From JBIOWF01 sp044868295 (GTDB lineage Bacteria > Actinomycetota > Actinomycetes > Streptosporangiales > Streptosporangiaceae), in NCBI GenBank assembly GCA_044868295.1, contig JBIOWF010000062.1, forward strand, positions 1 to 53,434: a DNA stretch of 53,434 bases. The letters run 5' to 3'. The position numbers were made by a program, and so were the translations under genes. Position 1 is the stretch's first letter. Each line of letters begins with the position of its first letter. The notes beneath the pieces are model-generated. The model was given only the letters and a program-made list of their open reading frames with translations, did not search any database and was not told the DNA's origin. Positions 1 to 8,615 of the stretch are shown piece by piece.

Positions 1-48
1 CGTAATGACCAGGTCACGCGGCCGTCCGCTAAATGCCCGAGTGAGAGA

Positions 49-1335
49 TCAATCCGTGCGGGAGGTCGTCCGCCGGCGGGGCAGCCACGAGCCGAGCAGC
101 CACACGAGGGCGATCGCCCCGAGGCCGAAGGCGTTCTGCACGATCTTGCCGAGGACGGGGCTGATCACGGGGATTTCCAGCGCTTTGAGCGACACACCCC
201 ACCAGGGGATGGGCAGCACGTAGAACAGCCAGACGCCGCCCGCGACCAGCAGCCGGACCCTGTCGCGCCCCGTGCCGGCCAGGGCGGCCAGCACCACGAC
301 GGTCCAGGCCAGGTGGTGGATCCACGCCACCGGCGAGAGCAGCACCGCCATCAGCCCGGTCAGGGCCACACCGGTCAGCCGGTCCCCGTCGAGGAACGCC
401 CGGCGCGCGGCGCGGAAGCCGTACCACGCGACGACCGCGACGGCGACGAGCCAGATCGCGGAGGTCAGCGAGTCGGGCAGGTAGAGCCTGATCAGCATGC
501 CCCGGATCGACTGGTTGGTCGTCCCCGCGTTGGCTCCGAGACGATTCGAGTCCGGCAGGGCGGAGAACCAGAAATCCCGCGCGTCGTCCGGGATGACGAG
601 GAACGGCAGGAGGGTGAGCAGCCCCGCGGTGAACACCGCCAAGAAGAACGCGCGCCGCTGTTCAGGATCCTGCACGTACGGCTTCCGCCACGAAAATCCC
701 GTTATCGCCAGATAAATCAGGAAAACGCCAGGCGTGAGCTTCACGGCCGTGGCCAGCCCGATCAGCATGCCCCGCGGCCACCACGGCCTTCGAACGACGC
801 AGTCGAGCAGGCACAGCGTCACGAGGAAGAGATCCACCTGCCCGAAGCGCACCTGGTCTCTGATCGGCATCAGATACAGGCACGCGATCGAGACCACCGC
901 GAACAGCACGGGGACGGCGAGAGAACCCGCCCGCCGGGCCAAGCCGCCGCGCGCGAGGCTCGCCAGGGCAGGCCATCGCGAATCGCCGGCCGCCGCGAAG
1001 AGCGGGCGGAAGCCGTACCGGACGGCGATGGCCAGCGCGATGACGATGCCGACCGTCCACACCCACTGCGCCACCGGCCAGGACATCCCGGCGAGCGGCA
1101 CGGCGAGCATGGCCGCGATCGGCGGATAGGTGAAGGGCAGCAACTGCGGCGCCGGAGTGATCACGCCGTAGACCGGAAGGCCGCGGAGCAGGGCCTGCCC
1201 GCCCGTACGGTAGACGTCCAGGTCCACGAGGCGCTGGTCGTCCGGATTCGTCAGCCAGTACGCGACCAGCGGGGCCGCGGCGACGGCGACGATCGACAAG
1301 GCGAGCAGCCACTGCCACACCGGGCGCTTCGCCAC
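49..1335 (-). CDS. GT87-family (DUF2029) polyprenyl-linked mannosyltransferase-like membrane protein
   Basis: Multi-pass membrane protein of about 428 residues. It begins with a hydrophobic helix (WQWLLALSIVAVAAAPLVAYW) and shows the DUF2029 pattern LDVYRTGGQALLRGLPVYG near residue 40, followed by about ten membrane segments and the lumenal LPFTYPPIAAML motif. The family transfers sugars, usually mannose from polyprenyl-phosphate-mannose, outside the membrane; the acceptor here is unknown. The frame stays open to an ATG at 1461, but the first helix follows closely after GTG codons at 1341 and 1335, and the upstream residues are Pro/Arg-rich and unlike a membrane protein, so I prefer 1335. The last 35 codons are duplicated at 1500-1605. 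Confidence 0.85.
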   Translation of the reverse strand: MAKRPVWQWLLALSIVAVAAAPLVAYWLTNPDDQRLVDLDVYRTGGQALLRGLPVYGVITPAPQLLPFTYPPIAAMLAVPLAGMSWPVAQWVWTVGIVIALAIAVRYGFRPLFAAAGDSRWPALASLARGGLARRAGSLAVPVLFAVVSIACLYLMPIRDQVRFGQVDLFLVTLCLLDCVVRRPWWPRGMLIGLATAVKLTPGVFLIYLAITGFSWRKPYVQDPEQRRAFFLAVFTAGLLTLLPFLVIPDDARDFWFSALPDSNRLGANAGTTNQSIRGMLIRLYLPDSLTSAIWLVAVAVVAWYGFRAARRAFLDGDRLTGVALTGLMAVLLSPVAWIHHLAWTVVVLAALAGTGRDRVRLLVAGGVWLFYVLPIPWWGVSLKALEIPVISPVLGKIVQNAFGLGAIALVWLLGSWLPRRRTTSRTD

Positions 1336-1499
1336 ACTCACCTCGCGGTCCGTCACGACCAGGCAGGCTACCGGAACACGCCCACGCGCCCACGCCTGCG
1401 GACCCCGGGGACGAAGCCCCCACGAGCCCGCCTCGGCTCCAAATGGACCCGTCGATTTCATCCAAAGGACCCGTGACCTGGCCAGGGATCCGGCGCGGT

Positions 1500-1605
1500 A
1501 AATGCCTCAGTGAGGGGATCAATCCGTGCGGGAGGTCATCCGTCGGCGTGGCAGCCACGAGCCGAGCGGCCACACAAGGGCGATCGCCCCGGGGCGGAAG
1601 GCGTT
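1500..1605 (-). pseudogene. Duplicated 3' tail of the upstream GT87 gene
   Basis: Bases 1500-1605 repeat bases 31-135, which hold the last ~29 codons, the stop and a few bases beyond of the GT87 gene, at roughly 88 percent identity by eye with one single-base indel. No other part of the gene is present next to it. It reads as the remnant of a tandem paralogue whose body has been deleted, or of a local duplication. The rest of the 1336-1868 gap has no convincing gene. Confidence 0.7.
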
Positions 1606-1739
1606 GGGGAACAGACGAACCGCTGCCTGAGCGGTACGGCGTGTAGGCTGGCGCCACTCGTAGCACGAGGTGAGCAGTCCTCACCCACCCGCCTCGCGAC
1701 GGAACATCCAGCACGTCGGCACCGGCGTTCTATCGGGAG

Positions 1740-1868
1740 CCCTTGGCCGCGTCCGGCGTAAGACATCTGGAAGCCACGGGCACGGGCCTGCGAAACAGGA
1801 AACCACCCTGTGGAAGGCTGGAATCCTCTGCCTTTCCGGCATGGGGACGAAACCAAGGGAGGATCGGC
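1740..1868 (+). promoter_or_regulatory. Leader of the phosphatase-like membrane protein, possibly structured
   Basis: The stretch before the GTG start at 1869 contains small stem-loop candidates (CCTGCGAAACAGG, then CCACCCTGTGG) and ends in a strong ribosome binding site, AAGGGAGGA at 1855-1863, five bases before the start. I compared it by memory with cobalamin, c-di-AMP and c-di-GMP riboswitches and could not match a consensus. Only the ribosome binding site is firm. Confidence 0.35.
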
Positions 1869-4673
1869 GTGCGGGCGCGGGGGCGAACGGTGACTCCGGA
1901 AGCTCCGAAGCGTGGACGCCGATGCACGGAATTTGTGAGACCGTCCGAGATCCAGCGCCGCGAGCCGCCCACCCGATCCGCCGGATCACACCCACACCTG
2001 CTCCTCCTGCCGGTCTTGGTGCTCGCGTTTCTGTTCCCCCTGTTCCCCGCAGGTACGGCTCTCGCCGCGATCCCTCCCCAGAAAACGACTCCCGCGCACC
2101 CGGGCACGGCTCTCACCACCGACCAGGGAACGGCTCCCGCAGATTCGGGTACGGCTCTGGCTGCGGGCGCAGATCGGGGAACGACTTCCACACACCCGAG
2201 CACGGGACTCGCTGCGGGCGCTCCCGCAGACTCCGGTACGGCTCTCGCCGCGAGCGTGGCCACAGCGGCTCCGGCTGGGCGGGTGGTCGTCATCGGCGTC
2301 CCGGGGCTGCAGTGGAGTGACCTTGACCAAGCCAGGACGCCCAACCTGTGGGGGTTGGTCGCGAAGGGCGGCGCGGCGTCGCTGTCCACCCGGACGATCC
2401 CTCCTGAGGGACTCGGCATCACCTGCCCGATCGCCGGCTGGTTGACGGTCTCGGCCGGTCAGCGAGCCGGATCACAGGCCCCGGCCGGTCAGCGAGCCGG
2501 ATCGGCGGCCCCGGCTGATGAGCGAGCCGGGACTCCGGCTGGTGAGCGTGCCGAATCGGCGGGAGCCGGATGCGCGCTTCCGCCGGAGCCCGCCGTCGCG
2601 GCCGACAGCTCGGGCTCGGCGAGCATTCCCGGCTGGGCGGACCTGGTGGCCTTCCAGGAGGCCGGGTCGTTCAAGGCCCGGATCGGTCTGCTCGGCCAGA
2701 CGGTCGCGGACGCCGGAGGCAAGATCGCCGCCATAGGGCCGGGCGCGGCCCTCGGCGCAGCGGACAAGTCCGGAAAAATCCAGAAGTATGCCGCAACCCC
2801 GGCGGAGCTGGCCGACTTCTCGCCGTACAACCTCGTGTTCGCCGAGGCAGGTGAGATTTCCCGCGCCTGGATTCAGGCACGGCTCGCACTGAGCGACGAG
2901 GCGCGCGAGCAGGCGGTATCGGGGGCCGACCGCACCGTGGGCGAAATCCTTCAGCGGGTGCCCTCCGGCTCCACGGTTCTCGTGGCCGGCCTTTCCGACG
3001 CGAGCACGGTCGCCCACCTCCACGTGGCCCTCGCCACCGGCCCCAGCGCCACGATCGCGAGCCCCACCACACCCAGCTCCAGCGCCATCCCGAGCGGCCC
3101 CAACGCCACCGGCTCCACGATCACCACGAGCGGCTCCACCACCGCCGGCCCAGCCGCCGGCGGCTCCAGCGCCACCGTGAGTCCGGGCGGCACCGCCACT
3201 CCCAGCACCAACGCGAGCAGCCCGCCAGCCGCAGAGGCCGGCTCTGGTGAGTCGGGGCGAGAGCCGTACCGGCATGGGCTGCTGACGGCGACCTCGACCC
3301 GGCAGGACGCGCTGGTCACGATCACCGATCAGACCGCGACGGTCCTCGGCGTGCTCGGCCTGGACACCCCTGAAGGCGTTGTCGGCCGGGCCTGGGCCGA
3401 CGGCGGCGCCGGTCCCGCGACCGTCGACGCCACGGTCACGCGGCTGGCCGACGCCGATCTGGCCAGCCAGGTGCTCAAGCAGGTTCGAGAGCCGTTCTTC
3501 ATCTCACTCGTCGCCCTCCAGTTGCTCTTCTACGGGCTGGCCGCGATCGTGGTCCGCCGCCTGCGCGGCAGCGGGGAGGGCGAACCCAGGACGCGGATAC
3601 TGGCCGCCACGCAGGTCGTGGCCGTGGTCAGCGGAGCGATCCCGGTGTCGACCTTCCTCGCGCAACTGGTGCCGTGGTGGAGCGTCCCCCACCCCATGCT
3701 CGCGCTGGTCGCCACGATCCTGGCCTTCGCCGGGCTGATCGCCGGTGTCGCCTTCGCGGGGCCGTGGCGTGCCCACGTGCTCGGACCGCTGACCGTGGTC
3801 GCCGGGGTCAGCTCCCTCGCCCTGCTCATCGACGTCATGGCCGGATCTCGGCTGCAGGTGAACGCGGTGACCGGCTACGAGCCCGTCACCGGAGGGCGTT
3901 TCTACGGCTTCGGCAACATGGCCTTCGCGATCTACTCGACGGGCACCATCATGGCGCTCGCGGGGATCGCCCAGGCCCTCATCGAGCGTGGCCGCCGGGC
4001 ACCGGCGCTGATCTTCTGCCTCGTGTACGGCCTTCTCGCGATCTTCGCGGACGGCTGGCCGGAGTGGGGAGCGGATTTCGGCGGGGTGCCGTCGTTCGTG
4101 CTCGGATTCGCCGTGTTCATGCTGATGGTCTCCGGGCGACGGGTGTCGATCGGCAAGCTCGCGGTCGTCGGGCTCGCGGGAGCCGTACTGATCGGGCTCA
4201 TCGCGACCGCCGACTGGCTGCGACCCGCCGACCGGCGGACCCACCTCGGCGCGTTCGTCCAGCAGTTGATCGAGGGCGAGGGCGGCTCTGTCGTGGGCCG
4301 CAAGCTCGGCGCGATGCTCAGCACGCTCGGCAACCTGCCGCTGACCCTGCTGTCCATGGTCGCGCTGGCCTTCCTGTTCCTTGTGCTGTCCCGGCCGTCC
4401 AACGTGGGCGCCGCCGCGCTCAACCTGGCGTACGGCTACGCGCCCGCGCTGCGGGCCGGGCTGTTCGGCGCGCTGACCGCCGGCCTGGTCGGCTTCCTGA
4501 TCAACGACTCGGGGATCGCGATTCCCGCGATGGCCCTCACCGTCGCCGTGCCGCTCACACTGGCCGCGTCTGTGCGTGCTCTGCAGCTGTCCGCGTCCGG
4601 CCGGTCGACCGAGCCCACCAGACGAGGCCGACCGTCAGCCCCAGCAGGATCAACGGCGCCACCTGCGACCTGA
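1869..4673 (+). CDS. Large membrane protein with alkaline-phosphatase-like extracellular domain
   Basis: About 934 residues. GTG at 1869 is chosen because AAGGGAGGA precedes it by five bases; a longer open frame from 1743 lacks such a site. An N-terminal hydrophobic signal or anchor (residues ~43-62) leads into a low-complexity Ala/Thr/Gly stretch, then a domain resembling alkaline-phosphatase/sulfatase folds (VVVIGVPGLQWSDL, then TPNLWGLVAKGGAASLS). From ~543 to ~915 follow eight or more membrane helices. The extracellular part is interrupted by in-frame repeats of the PADSGTALAA type (2050-2270) and of 30/24 bp (2454-2561). The neighbouring MptB-like gene suggests envelope glycoconjugate assembly. 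The catalytic residues are not certain, so the enzymatic role is unproven. The 3' end overlaps the convergent gene by 119 bp. Confidence 0.75.
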   Translation: MRARGRTVTPEAPKRGRRCTEFVRPSEIQRREPPTRSAGSHPHLLLLPVLVLAFLFPLFPAGTALAAIPPQKTTPAHPGTALTTDQGTAPADSGTALAAGADRGTTSTHPSTGLAAGAPADSGTALAASVATAAPAGRVVVIGVPGLQWSDLDQARTPNLWGLVAKGGAASLSTRTIPPEGLGITCPIAGWLTVSAGQRAGSQAPAGQRAGSAAPADERAGTPAGERAESAGAGCALPPEPAVAADSSGSASIPGWADLVAFQEAGSFKARIGLLGQTVADAGGKIAAIGPGAALGAADKSGKIQKYAATPAELADFSPYNLVFAEAGEISRAWIQARLALSDEAREQAVSGADRTVGEILQRVPSGSTVLVAGLSDASTVAHLHVALATGPSATIASPTTPSSSAIPSGPNATGSTITTSGSTTAGPAAGGSSATVSPGGTATPSTNASSPPAAEAGSGESGREPYRHGLLTATSTRQDALVTITDQTATVLGVLGLDTPEGVVGRAWADGGAGPATVDATVTRLADADLASQVLKQVREPFFISLVALQLLFYGLAAIVVRRLRGSGEGEPRTRILAATQVVAVVSGAIPVSTFLAQLVPWWSVPHPMLALVATILAFAGLIAGVAFAGPWRAHVLGPLTVVAGVSSLALLIDVMAGSRLQVNAVTGYEPVTGGRFYGFGNMAFAIYSTGTIMALAGIAQALIERGRRAPALIFCLVYGLLAIFADGWPEWGADFGGVPSFVLGFAVFMLMVSGRRVSIGKLAVVGLAGAVLIGLIATADWLRPADRRTHLGAFVQQLIEGEGGSVVGRKLGAMLSTLGNLPLTLLSMVALAFLFLVLSRPSNVGAAALNLAYGYAPALRAGLFGALTAGLVGFLINDSGIAIPAMALTVAVPLTLAASVRALQLSASGRSTEPTRRGRPSAPAGSTAPPAT
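2454..2561 (+). repeat. In-frame 30/30/24/24-bp tandem repeats
   Basis: Two 30-bp units (2454-2483, 2484-2513) and two shortened 24-bp units (2514-2537, 2538-2561) encode Gly-Gln-Arg-Ala-Gly-Ser-like segments inside the phosphatase-like domain. All units are multiples of three, so the frame is preserved. Confidence 0.8.
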
Positions 4674-6264
4674 CGACGCTGACCAGCCAGCCCAGATCCG
4701 TGGGCTGGTCGGCCTGGCGCGCCGGAAGGTAGGCCAGGGACAGCACGGTGAGCCGCGCGACCATGAACCCGTCCAGAGCCGTGGCCGGGATCATCGCGAG
4801 CAACGCGAACGCCAGCCCGTCATACCAGGGCAGCGCGTACGGCGTCGCGAACAGCCAGGCCACCACGAAGGCCACCGCCACCCGCGGAGCATCCAGCTCC
4901 CACCCGCCGCCCACCAAACCGCCACCGGCCGCCAAGCCGCCACCCGTGACACCGCCATCCGTGACGTCGCCACTCGTGACCGGGACGCTCGTGGCCTCTC
5001 CACGGCCCGCCACACCACCGCTGGCCACAGCACCGTCCGATACACCCCCGTCCGCCACACCACCGCTGGCCACAGCACCGTCCGATACACCCCCGTCGGC
5101 CACGCCCGTCACGCCACTGCCCATCACGCCGCTGCCCGTCACGGGAACGCCCGCAGCGGCTCCGCGTAGGGCCCGGAGCAACAGCCACGCGAGCGTCACC
5201 AGGAGGAGCAGTGAGCCGATCTGGATCCACACCCGGTACGCCCCTGAGCCGAAGAGCGCCTGCAGCAGCCGCTGAAACAGCTTCCACGAAGTGGCGAACG
5301 AGACCGACTTGCTGGCGTTGAGCACCTGGTCCAGCGAATTCGGCCCGGCCGACCAGTAGGCGACCACCACGGTCAGCGTGGCCGTGCCCGCGACGAGTGC
5401 CAGCCGTCCCGGCCTCTTCCTCAGCTCCCAGGCGGGCCCCAGAGCGACCAGCCCGACCGTGACCTTGACCGCCACCCCGAGGCCGAGCAGCACACCCTGC
5501 CAGACGCGTTTGGCGGGGCTCGCCGCACCCACAACGAGGGCTGCGATCATGAAGGCGATCGCCAGGGTGTCCAGGTGCATGCCCGCGGCCAGCTGGTAGA
5601 TCACCAGGGGGTTGACCGTCCAGAGCAGGGCGGCGCGGCGTTGCCGTACCGGATCGCGCCGGGTGAAGTGGTGGAGCGACAGCGCCGTGGCGACGAACGC
5701 CGCCGCGTTGAACAAAGCCAGCCCGAAAACGGTCAACCGGACGGAGTCGCCGCCGACCAGGCTCGACAGGGCCTGTACGGCTGTCGCGACCGGCCCGTAG
5801 ACGCTCGGCGTGTCCTTCCACTCCTCGACCGTGCCGATCACCGGATCGGTCGGCATGTCCGACGGCACGGTGACGTATGGGTCGTGACCGAGCGCGGCCA
5901 TCCGCCCGTACGCCGCGTAGTTCAGATGATCGGCCGACCCGAAGGGCGGTAGGAACGCCAGCACTCCGGCCACCAGGCAGCCGGCCACCAGCAGCCACCT
6001 CGCGTCGGGCAGCGACGGACCGGCGCGATCCGGCGCCAGCGTGGCGAGACCGGCCGCCAGGCCGATGGCCCCGAGGACGATGGCGAGCGCGCCCAGGAAG
6101 ATGACCAGGTGCCCATCCGGATGGGCGTTCAGCGAGTACGGCGGCTGCCAGGCGCGCCCCGCAAGCGGAGGAACCATCGCCGACGGCCCGAGCAAGGCGA
6201 TCGCGATCGTCGACAGGATCGACGCGGCAAGGCACACGATGGCCAGCGGCCGCGACGGGTTCAC
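4555..6264 (-). CDS. MptB-like polyprenol-phosphomannose-dependent mannosyltransferase
   Basis: Around 569 residues with about 12 membrane helices. The first extracellular loop carries the family signature SADHLNYAAYGRMAALGHDP followed by EWKDTPSVYGPVATAV, as in GT-C mannosyltransferases of the MptB type that extend lipoglycan mannan cores. A Gly/Ser/Val-rich insert of about 75 residues (nt ~4920-5150) separates two helices and contains an exact 45-bp duplication. GTG at 6264 (VNPSRPL) is preferred because the first helix follows at once; GTG at 6282 is an alternative. The frame stays open further upstream only because the tandem array at 6441-6742 happens to be open. The stop lies inside the convergent upstream gene. 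Confidence 0.8.
   Translation of the reverse strand: MNPSRPLAIVCLAASILSTIAIALLGPSAMVPPLAGRAWQPPYSLNAHPDGHLVIFLGALAIVLGAIGLAAGLATLAPDRAGPSLPDARWLLVAGCLVAGVLAFLPPFGSADHLNYAAYGRMAALGHDPYVTVPSDMPTDPVIGTVEEWKDTPSVYGPVATAVQALSSLVGGDSVRLTVFGLALFNAAAFVATALSLHHFTRRDPVRQRRAALLWTVNPLVIYQLAAGMHLDTLAIAFMIAALVVGAASPAKRVWQGVLLGLGVAVKVTVGLVALGPAWELRKRPGRLALVAGTATLTVVVAYWSAGPNSLDQVLNASKSVSFATSWKLFQRLLQALFGSGAYRVWIQIGSLLLLVTLAWLLLRALRGAAAGVPVTGSGVMGSGVTGVADGGVSDGAVASGGVADGGVSDGAVASGGVAGRGEATSVPVTSGDVTDGGVTGGGLAAGGGLVGGGWELDAPRVAVAFVVAWLFATPYALPWYDGLAFALLAMIPATALDGFMVARLTVLSLAYLPARQADQPTDLGWLVSVVRSQVAPLILLGLTVGLVWWARSTGRTRTAAEHAQTRPV
5008..5097 (-). repeat. Exact 45-bp in-frame tandem duplication
   Basis: Bases 5008-5052 and 5053-5097 are identical. 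They add 15 residues (GGVSDGAVASGGVAD-like) to the low-complexity loop of the MptB-like enzyme. Perfect identity points to a very recent event. Confidence 0.9.
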
Positions 6265-6440
6265 CTCCGAATTCCACCACACCTCCGGCACCCCCTGGAT
6301 CGCATCCGGACCGCCTCCGGATCGTGAGATCAAGGCAAGCGCCACACGATCAGGCACCCGCCCGCCACTGCTCACCGGCGCATCACAGAAGTCACAATGA
6401 CCAGGTGAGCCACCCCCGAGGTCGCCAGCCGCATTGTGTG

Positions 6441-6742
6441 AGCTCTGCACGATCAGGTTGAACGCCCCGCGACTCTGCACGATCAGGTTGAACGCCCCGC
6501 GACTCTGCACGATCAGGTTGAACGCCCCGCGACTCTGCACGATCAGGTTCGTGCTCCCACGACTCTGCACGATCAGGTTCGTGCTCCCGCGACTCTGCAC
6601 GATCAGGCCACCGCGACTGTGCACGCCGCGGCAGGAAAGGACCGGCACGAACGGACCGGCACGATCAGGCCACCGCGGCTCTGCACGCCGCGGCAGGAAA
6701 GGACCGGCACGAACGGACCGGCACAGTCAGGTACAGCCCGCG
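6441..6742. repeat. Compound minisatellite array upstream of the MptB-like gene
   Basis: Five 30-bp units at 6441-6590 (three ending in TTGAACGCCCCGC, two in TTCGTGCTCCCRC) share the core CTCTGCACGATCAGG. A 24-bp unit (6591-6614) and two 62-bp units (6615-6676 and 6677-6742, the second slightly longer) follow, the last two sharing a CACGCCGCGGCAGGAAAGG segment. The array lies between the start of the MptB-like gene and the stop of the GT2 gene, both on the minus strand, so it is in the 5' region of the former. There are no unique spacers, so it is not CRISPR. Confidence 0.9.
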
Positions 6743-6828
6743 CGGCTCACTGCCGCGGCGTGGAAAGCCCGGTGATCAGGTGCGTCTCGCGTGTGACTGC
6801 CCGCCGCGGCGCGGGAAAGTGTCGGGGA

Positions 6829-7578
6829 TCACGGTCGGGTCGGGCGGCGTAGGGCGTCCATGCCCTTGACGACGCTGGGCTCGCGGGCGGCCAAGGCGCG
6901 GCCCACGTCGCGGAGTTGCCTGGCCCGGTGGACCTGGGCCCGCCAGTCGGTGCCGGTGGCGCGGTGGGCCATGTCGACCTCGACCTCGACCACCCGGAAC
7001 CGCTTGCGCAGCAGATCGATGGTGAGGCCGGTCTCGACGCCGAAACCATGGGCGAGCGGCTGCGCCGCCTCGAACGCCGCGCGTGTCAGGCAGCGCTGCC
7101 CGTTGAGCGGCTGTGTGGCCTCCCAGCCGGTGAGGTGCCGGATGCCGTCGCGGGACAGCCGCACGACCATGCCATGACCGCCCAGCTTCACTCGCGTGAC
7201 GAAGACCGCGATCGTCATGTCGGCTTCGCCGGCGCGGACGGGTGTGATCAGCGGGGCCGCCTCCTGGGCGGTCTCGCCCAGGTCCGCGTCCAGGAAGAGC
7301 AGGTGCCGCGGGACGTCCTCGTCAAAGAGGCGTACGGCTTCCGCCCCGCTCTCCATCGCGGCGGATTTGCCCTTGTTCCTGCTGTGCCGTACGACGCGGG
7401 CGCCGGAGGCCTTGGCCACCCGGCCGGTCTCGTCGCTTGAGCCGTCGTCGACGACGACCACGAGATCCACGCCGGGCAGCTTGAGGGCGGCGGTCACCGT
7501 GGCGCCGATCCGGTCGGCCTCGTCCTTGGCCGGGATGACGACCGCGGTGTCCGCCGACCGGGGCACCAGATCGGTCAC
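6829..7578 (-). CDS. GT2-family glycosyltransferase
   Basis: A soluble 249-residue GT-A enzyme. The nucleotide-sugar binding start is VVIPAKDEADRIG (14-26), with VVVDDGSSDETG around D44/D45 and the metal-binding DAD at 97-99 (FLDADLG). The C-terminal part VETGLTIDLLRKRF is typical of the DPM1/GpgS-like group that makes polyprenyl-phosphate sugars or glucosylglycerates. Given the two membrane mannosyltransferases nearby it could provide a lipid-linked sugar donor, which is inference. It ends 19 bp downstream of the STAS gene and is probably cotranscribed with it. Confidence 0.85.
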   Translation of the reverse strand: MTDLVPRSADTAVVIPAKDEADRIGATVTAALKLPGVDLVVVVDDGSSDETGRVAKASGARVVRHSRNKGKSAAMESGAEAVRLFDEDVPRHLLFLDADLGETAQEAAPLITPVRAGEADMTIAVFVTRVKLGGHGMVVRLSRDGIRHLTGWEATQPLNGQRCLTRAAFEAAQPLAHGFGVETGLTIDLLRKRFRVVEVEVDMAHRATGTDWRAQVHRARQLRDVGRALAAREPSVVKGMDALRRPTRP

Positions 7579-7597
7579 ATATCCCCCTTGGGCATGA

Positions 7598-7981
7598 CTA
7601 GCTGGGCTTTTCGGCCGTGAGGCCCGCGGGCACGGTCTCGTGCACGGTGAAGACCGAGTCCAGGCCGGTCACCTGGAGGATTTTCCGTACCGCAGGACGC
7701 GGAGCGGCCACCTCCAGCATGCCACCGCGCTCGCGTAGCCGCTTGAGCGCGGAGAGCAGCACGTTCATGCCCGTGGAGTCGCAGAACTCGACTCCGGACA
7801 TATCGATGACCACGCGGTCCGGCCCGGTTTCCAGCAGCCGGGTGAACTCGGCCTGCAGCCGGGGCGCGGTATATAGGTCGATTTCACCGGCGATGGCCAT
7901 GACGGCATGACCGGCGTTGGATTGCGTCGCGACTTTGAGCTCCACAGCGCGCACACTAGCGCCGTATGCGCTCCGGGTCAC
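7598..7981 (-). CDS. STAS-domain anti-sigma factor antagonist (BldG/RsbV-like)
   Basis: About 115-127 residues forming a single STAS domain. The phosphoacceptor loop reads VEFCDSTGMNVL, with Ser69 (numbered from the ATG) as the likely site phosphorylated by an anti-sigma kinase. VMAIAGEIDLYTAPRL is the usual first strand-helix. Such proteins bind anti-sigma factors when unphosphorylated and free the sigma factor. Start choice is uncertain: ATG at 7981, or GTG at 7954 or 7945, the last matching the length of BldG. The separately encoded SpoIIE-type ATPase at 12.2 kb is a candidate partner but is not linked to it in an operon. Confidence 0.9.
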   Translation of the reverse strand: MTRSAYGASVRAVELKVATQSNAGHAVMAIAGEIDLYTAPRLQAEFTRLLETGPDRVVIDMSGVEFCDSTGMNVLLSALKRLRERGGMLEVAAPRPAVRKILQVTGLDSVFTVHETVPAGLTAEKPS

Positions 7982-8172
7982 GTTCCACGAACATTACCGA
8001 AGAGTCGTCCGCCCTTTGTTCCCGATTTCGGCAGCGCATAAACGCTGAGTGCGCGAGACTTGACGCTGTGCGACACCGGCTTGGCCGGAAGAGGGGGAGG
8101 CCCGGAACCTCCGCGTCCGGTCGTCACTTCGCGAAGGAGGGCGGGCGTCGAGTACGGCGGGCCCGACAGTAC

Positions 8173-8607
8173 ATGAACACTGAACTTCCCGAAGATCCAC
8201 AGCGACGACGACTACGTGAGCGGCTGGAGAACATCCAGATCCTGACGGAGAAGGCGAACTCGTGGCGTAACACCACTCGACCGCTCAGGTCGCTTATCAA
8301 CCGTGAGGGCTATGTTCCGATCAAGACCCGCCTGTCGGGGGAGGATCTCGAGTTCCTCGCGGGAGCCCGCGAGGAGCTGCTCAGCTTCTCCGAGCTCGGC
8401 ATCAGGCTGCTCGACCTCCACCAGCCGAGGGACGCGGGCGGCATCACGAGCGACGCGGCGCATCCGATCCTGCGCTGCAGGAGCTGCATGTGGCGGTGGC
8501 CGTGCCCGACGTTCCGGGCGATGTCGGAGGCGTTCGCGACCCGCGACAACGACCTGGACCGGCCGGACCCGGAGCCTGACTCGGAGCCTGACTCGGAGGA
8601 GGGCTAG
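8173..8607 (+). CDS. Conserved hypothetical protein with CxxC motif and acidic tail
   Basis: 144 residues from ATG at 8173 (MNTELPEDP); the frame is open upstream but that part is Arg-rich and atypical. The N-terminal half is a probable coiled or helical segment (RLRERLENIQILTEKANSW). A paired motif RCRSCMWRWPCP near residue 110 may bind metal or form disulfides. The tail ends in a repeated acidic PDSEPDSEEG with a 12-bp duplication. I do not recognise the family. It converges on the histidine kinase gene with an 8-bp gap. Confidence 0.6.
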   Translation: MNTELPEDPQRRRLRERLENIQILTEKANSWRNTTRPLRSLINREGYVPIKTRLSGEDLEFLAGAREELLSFSELGIRLLDLHQPRDAGGITSDAAHPILRCRSCMWRWPCPTFRAMSEAFATRDNDLDRPDPEPDSEPDSEEG

Positions 8608-8615
8608 AGCGCCGG

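Noticed and set aside
313..1476. Long plus-strand open frame opposite the GT87 gene
   Set aside because: Highly charged Arg/His/Glu-rich composition typical of antisense frames, with no domain.
6441..6614. Possible CRISPR array with 30-bp period
   Set aside because: The units are contiguous copies with no unique spacers, and no cas genes are nearby.
6283..6648. N-terminal extension of the MptB-like protein with five LIVQSRG repeats
   Set aside because: This is a translation of the minisatellite array; it has no ribosome site and no match to the family's N-terminus.
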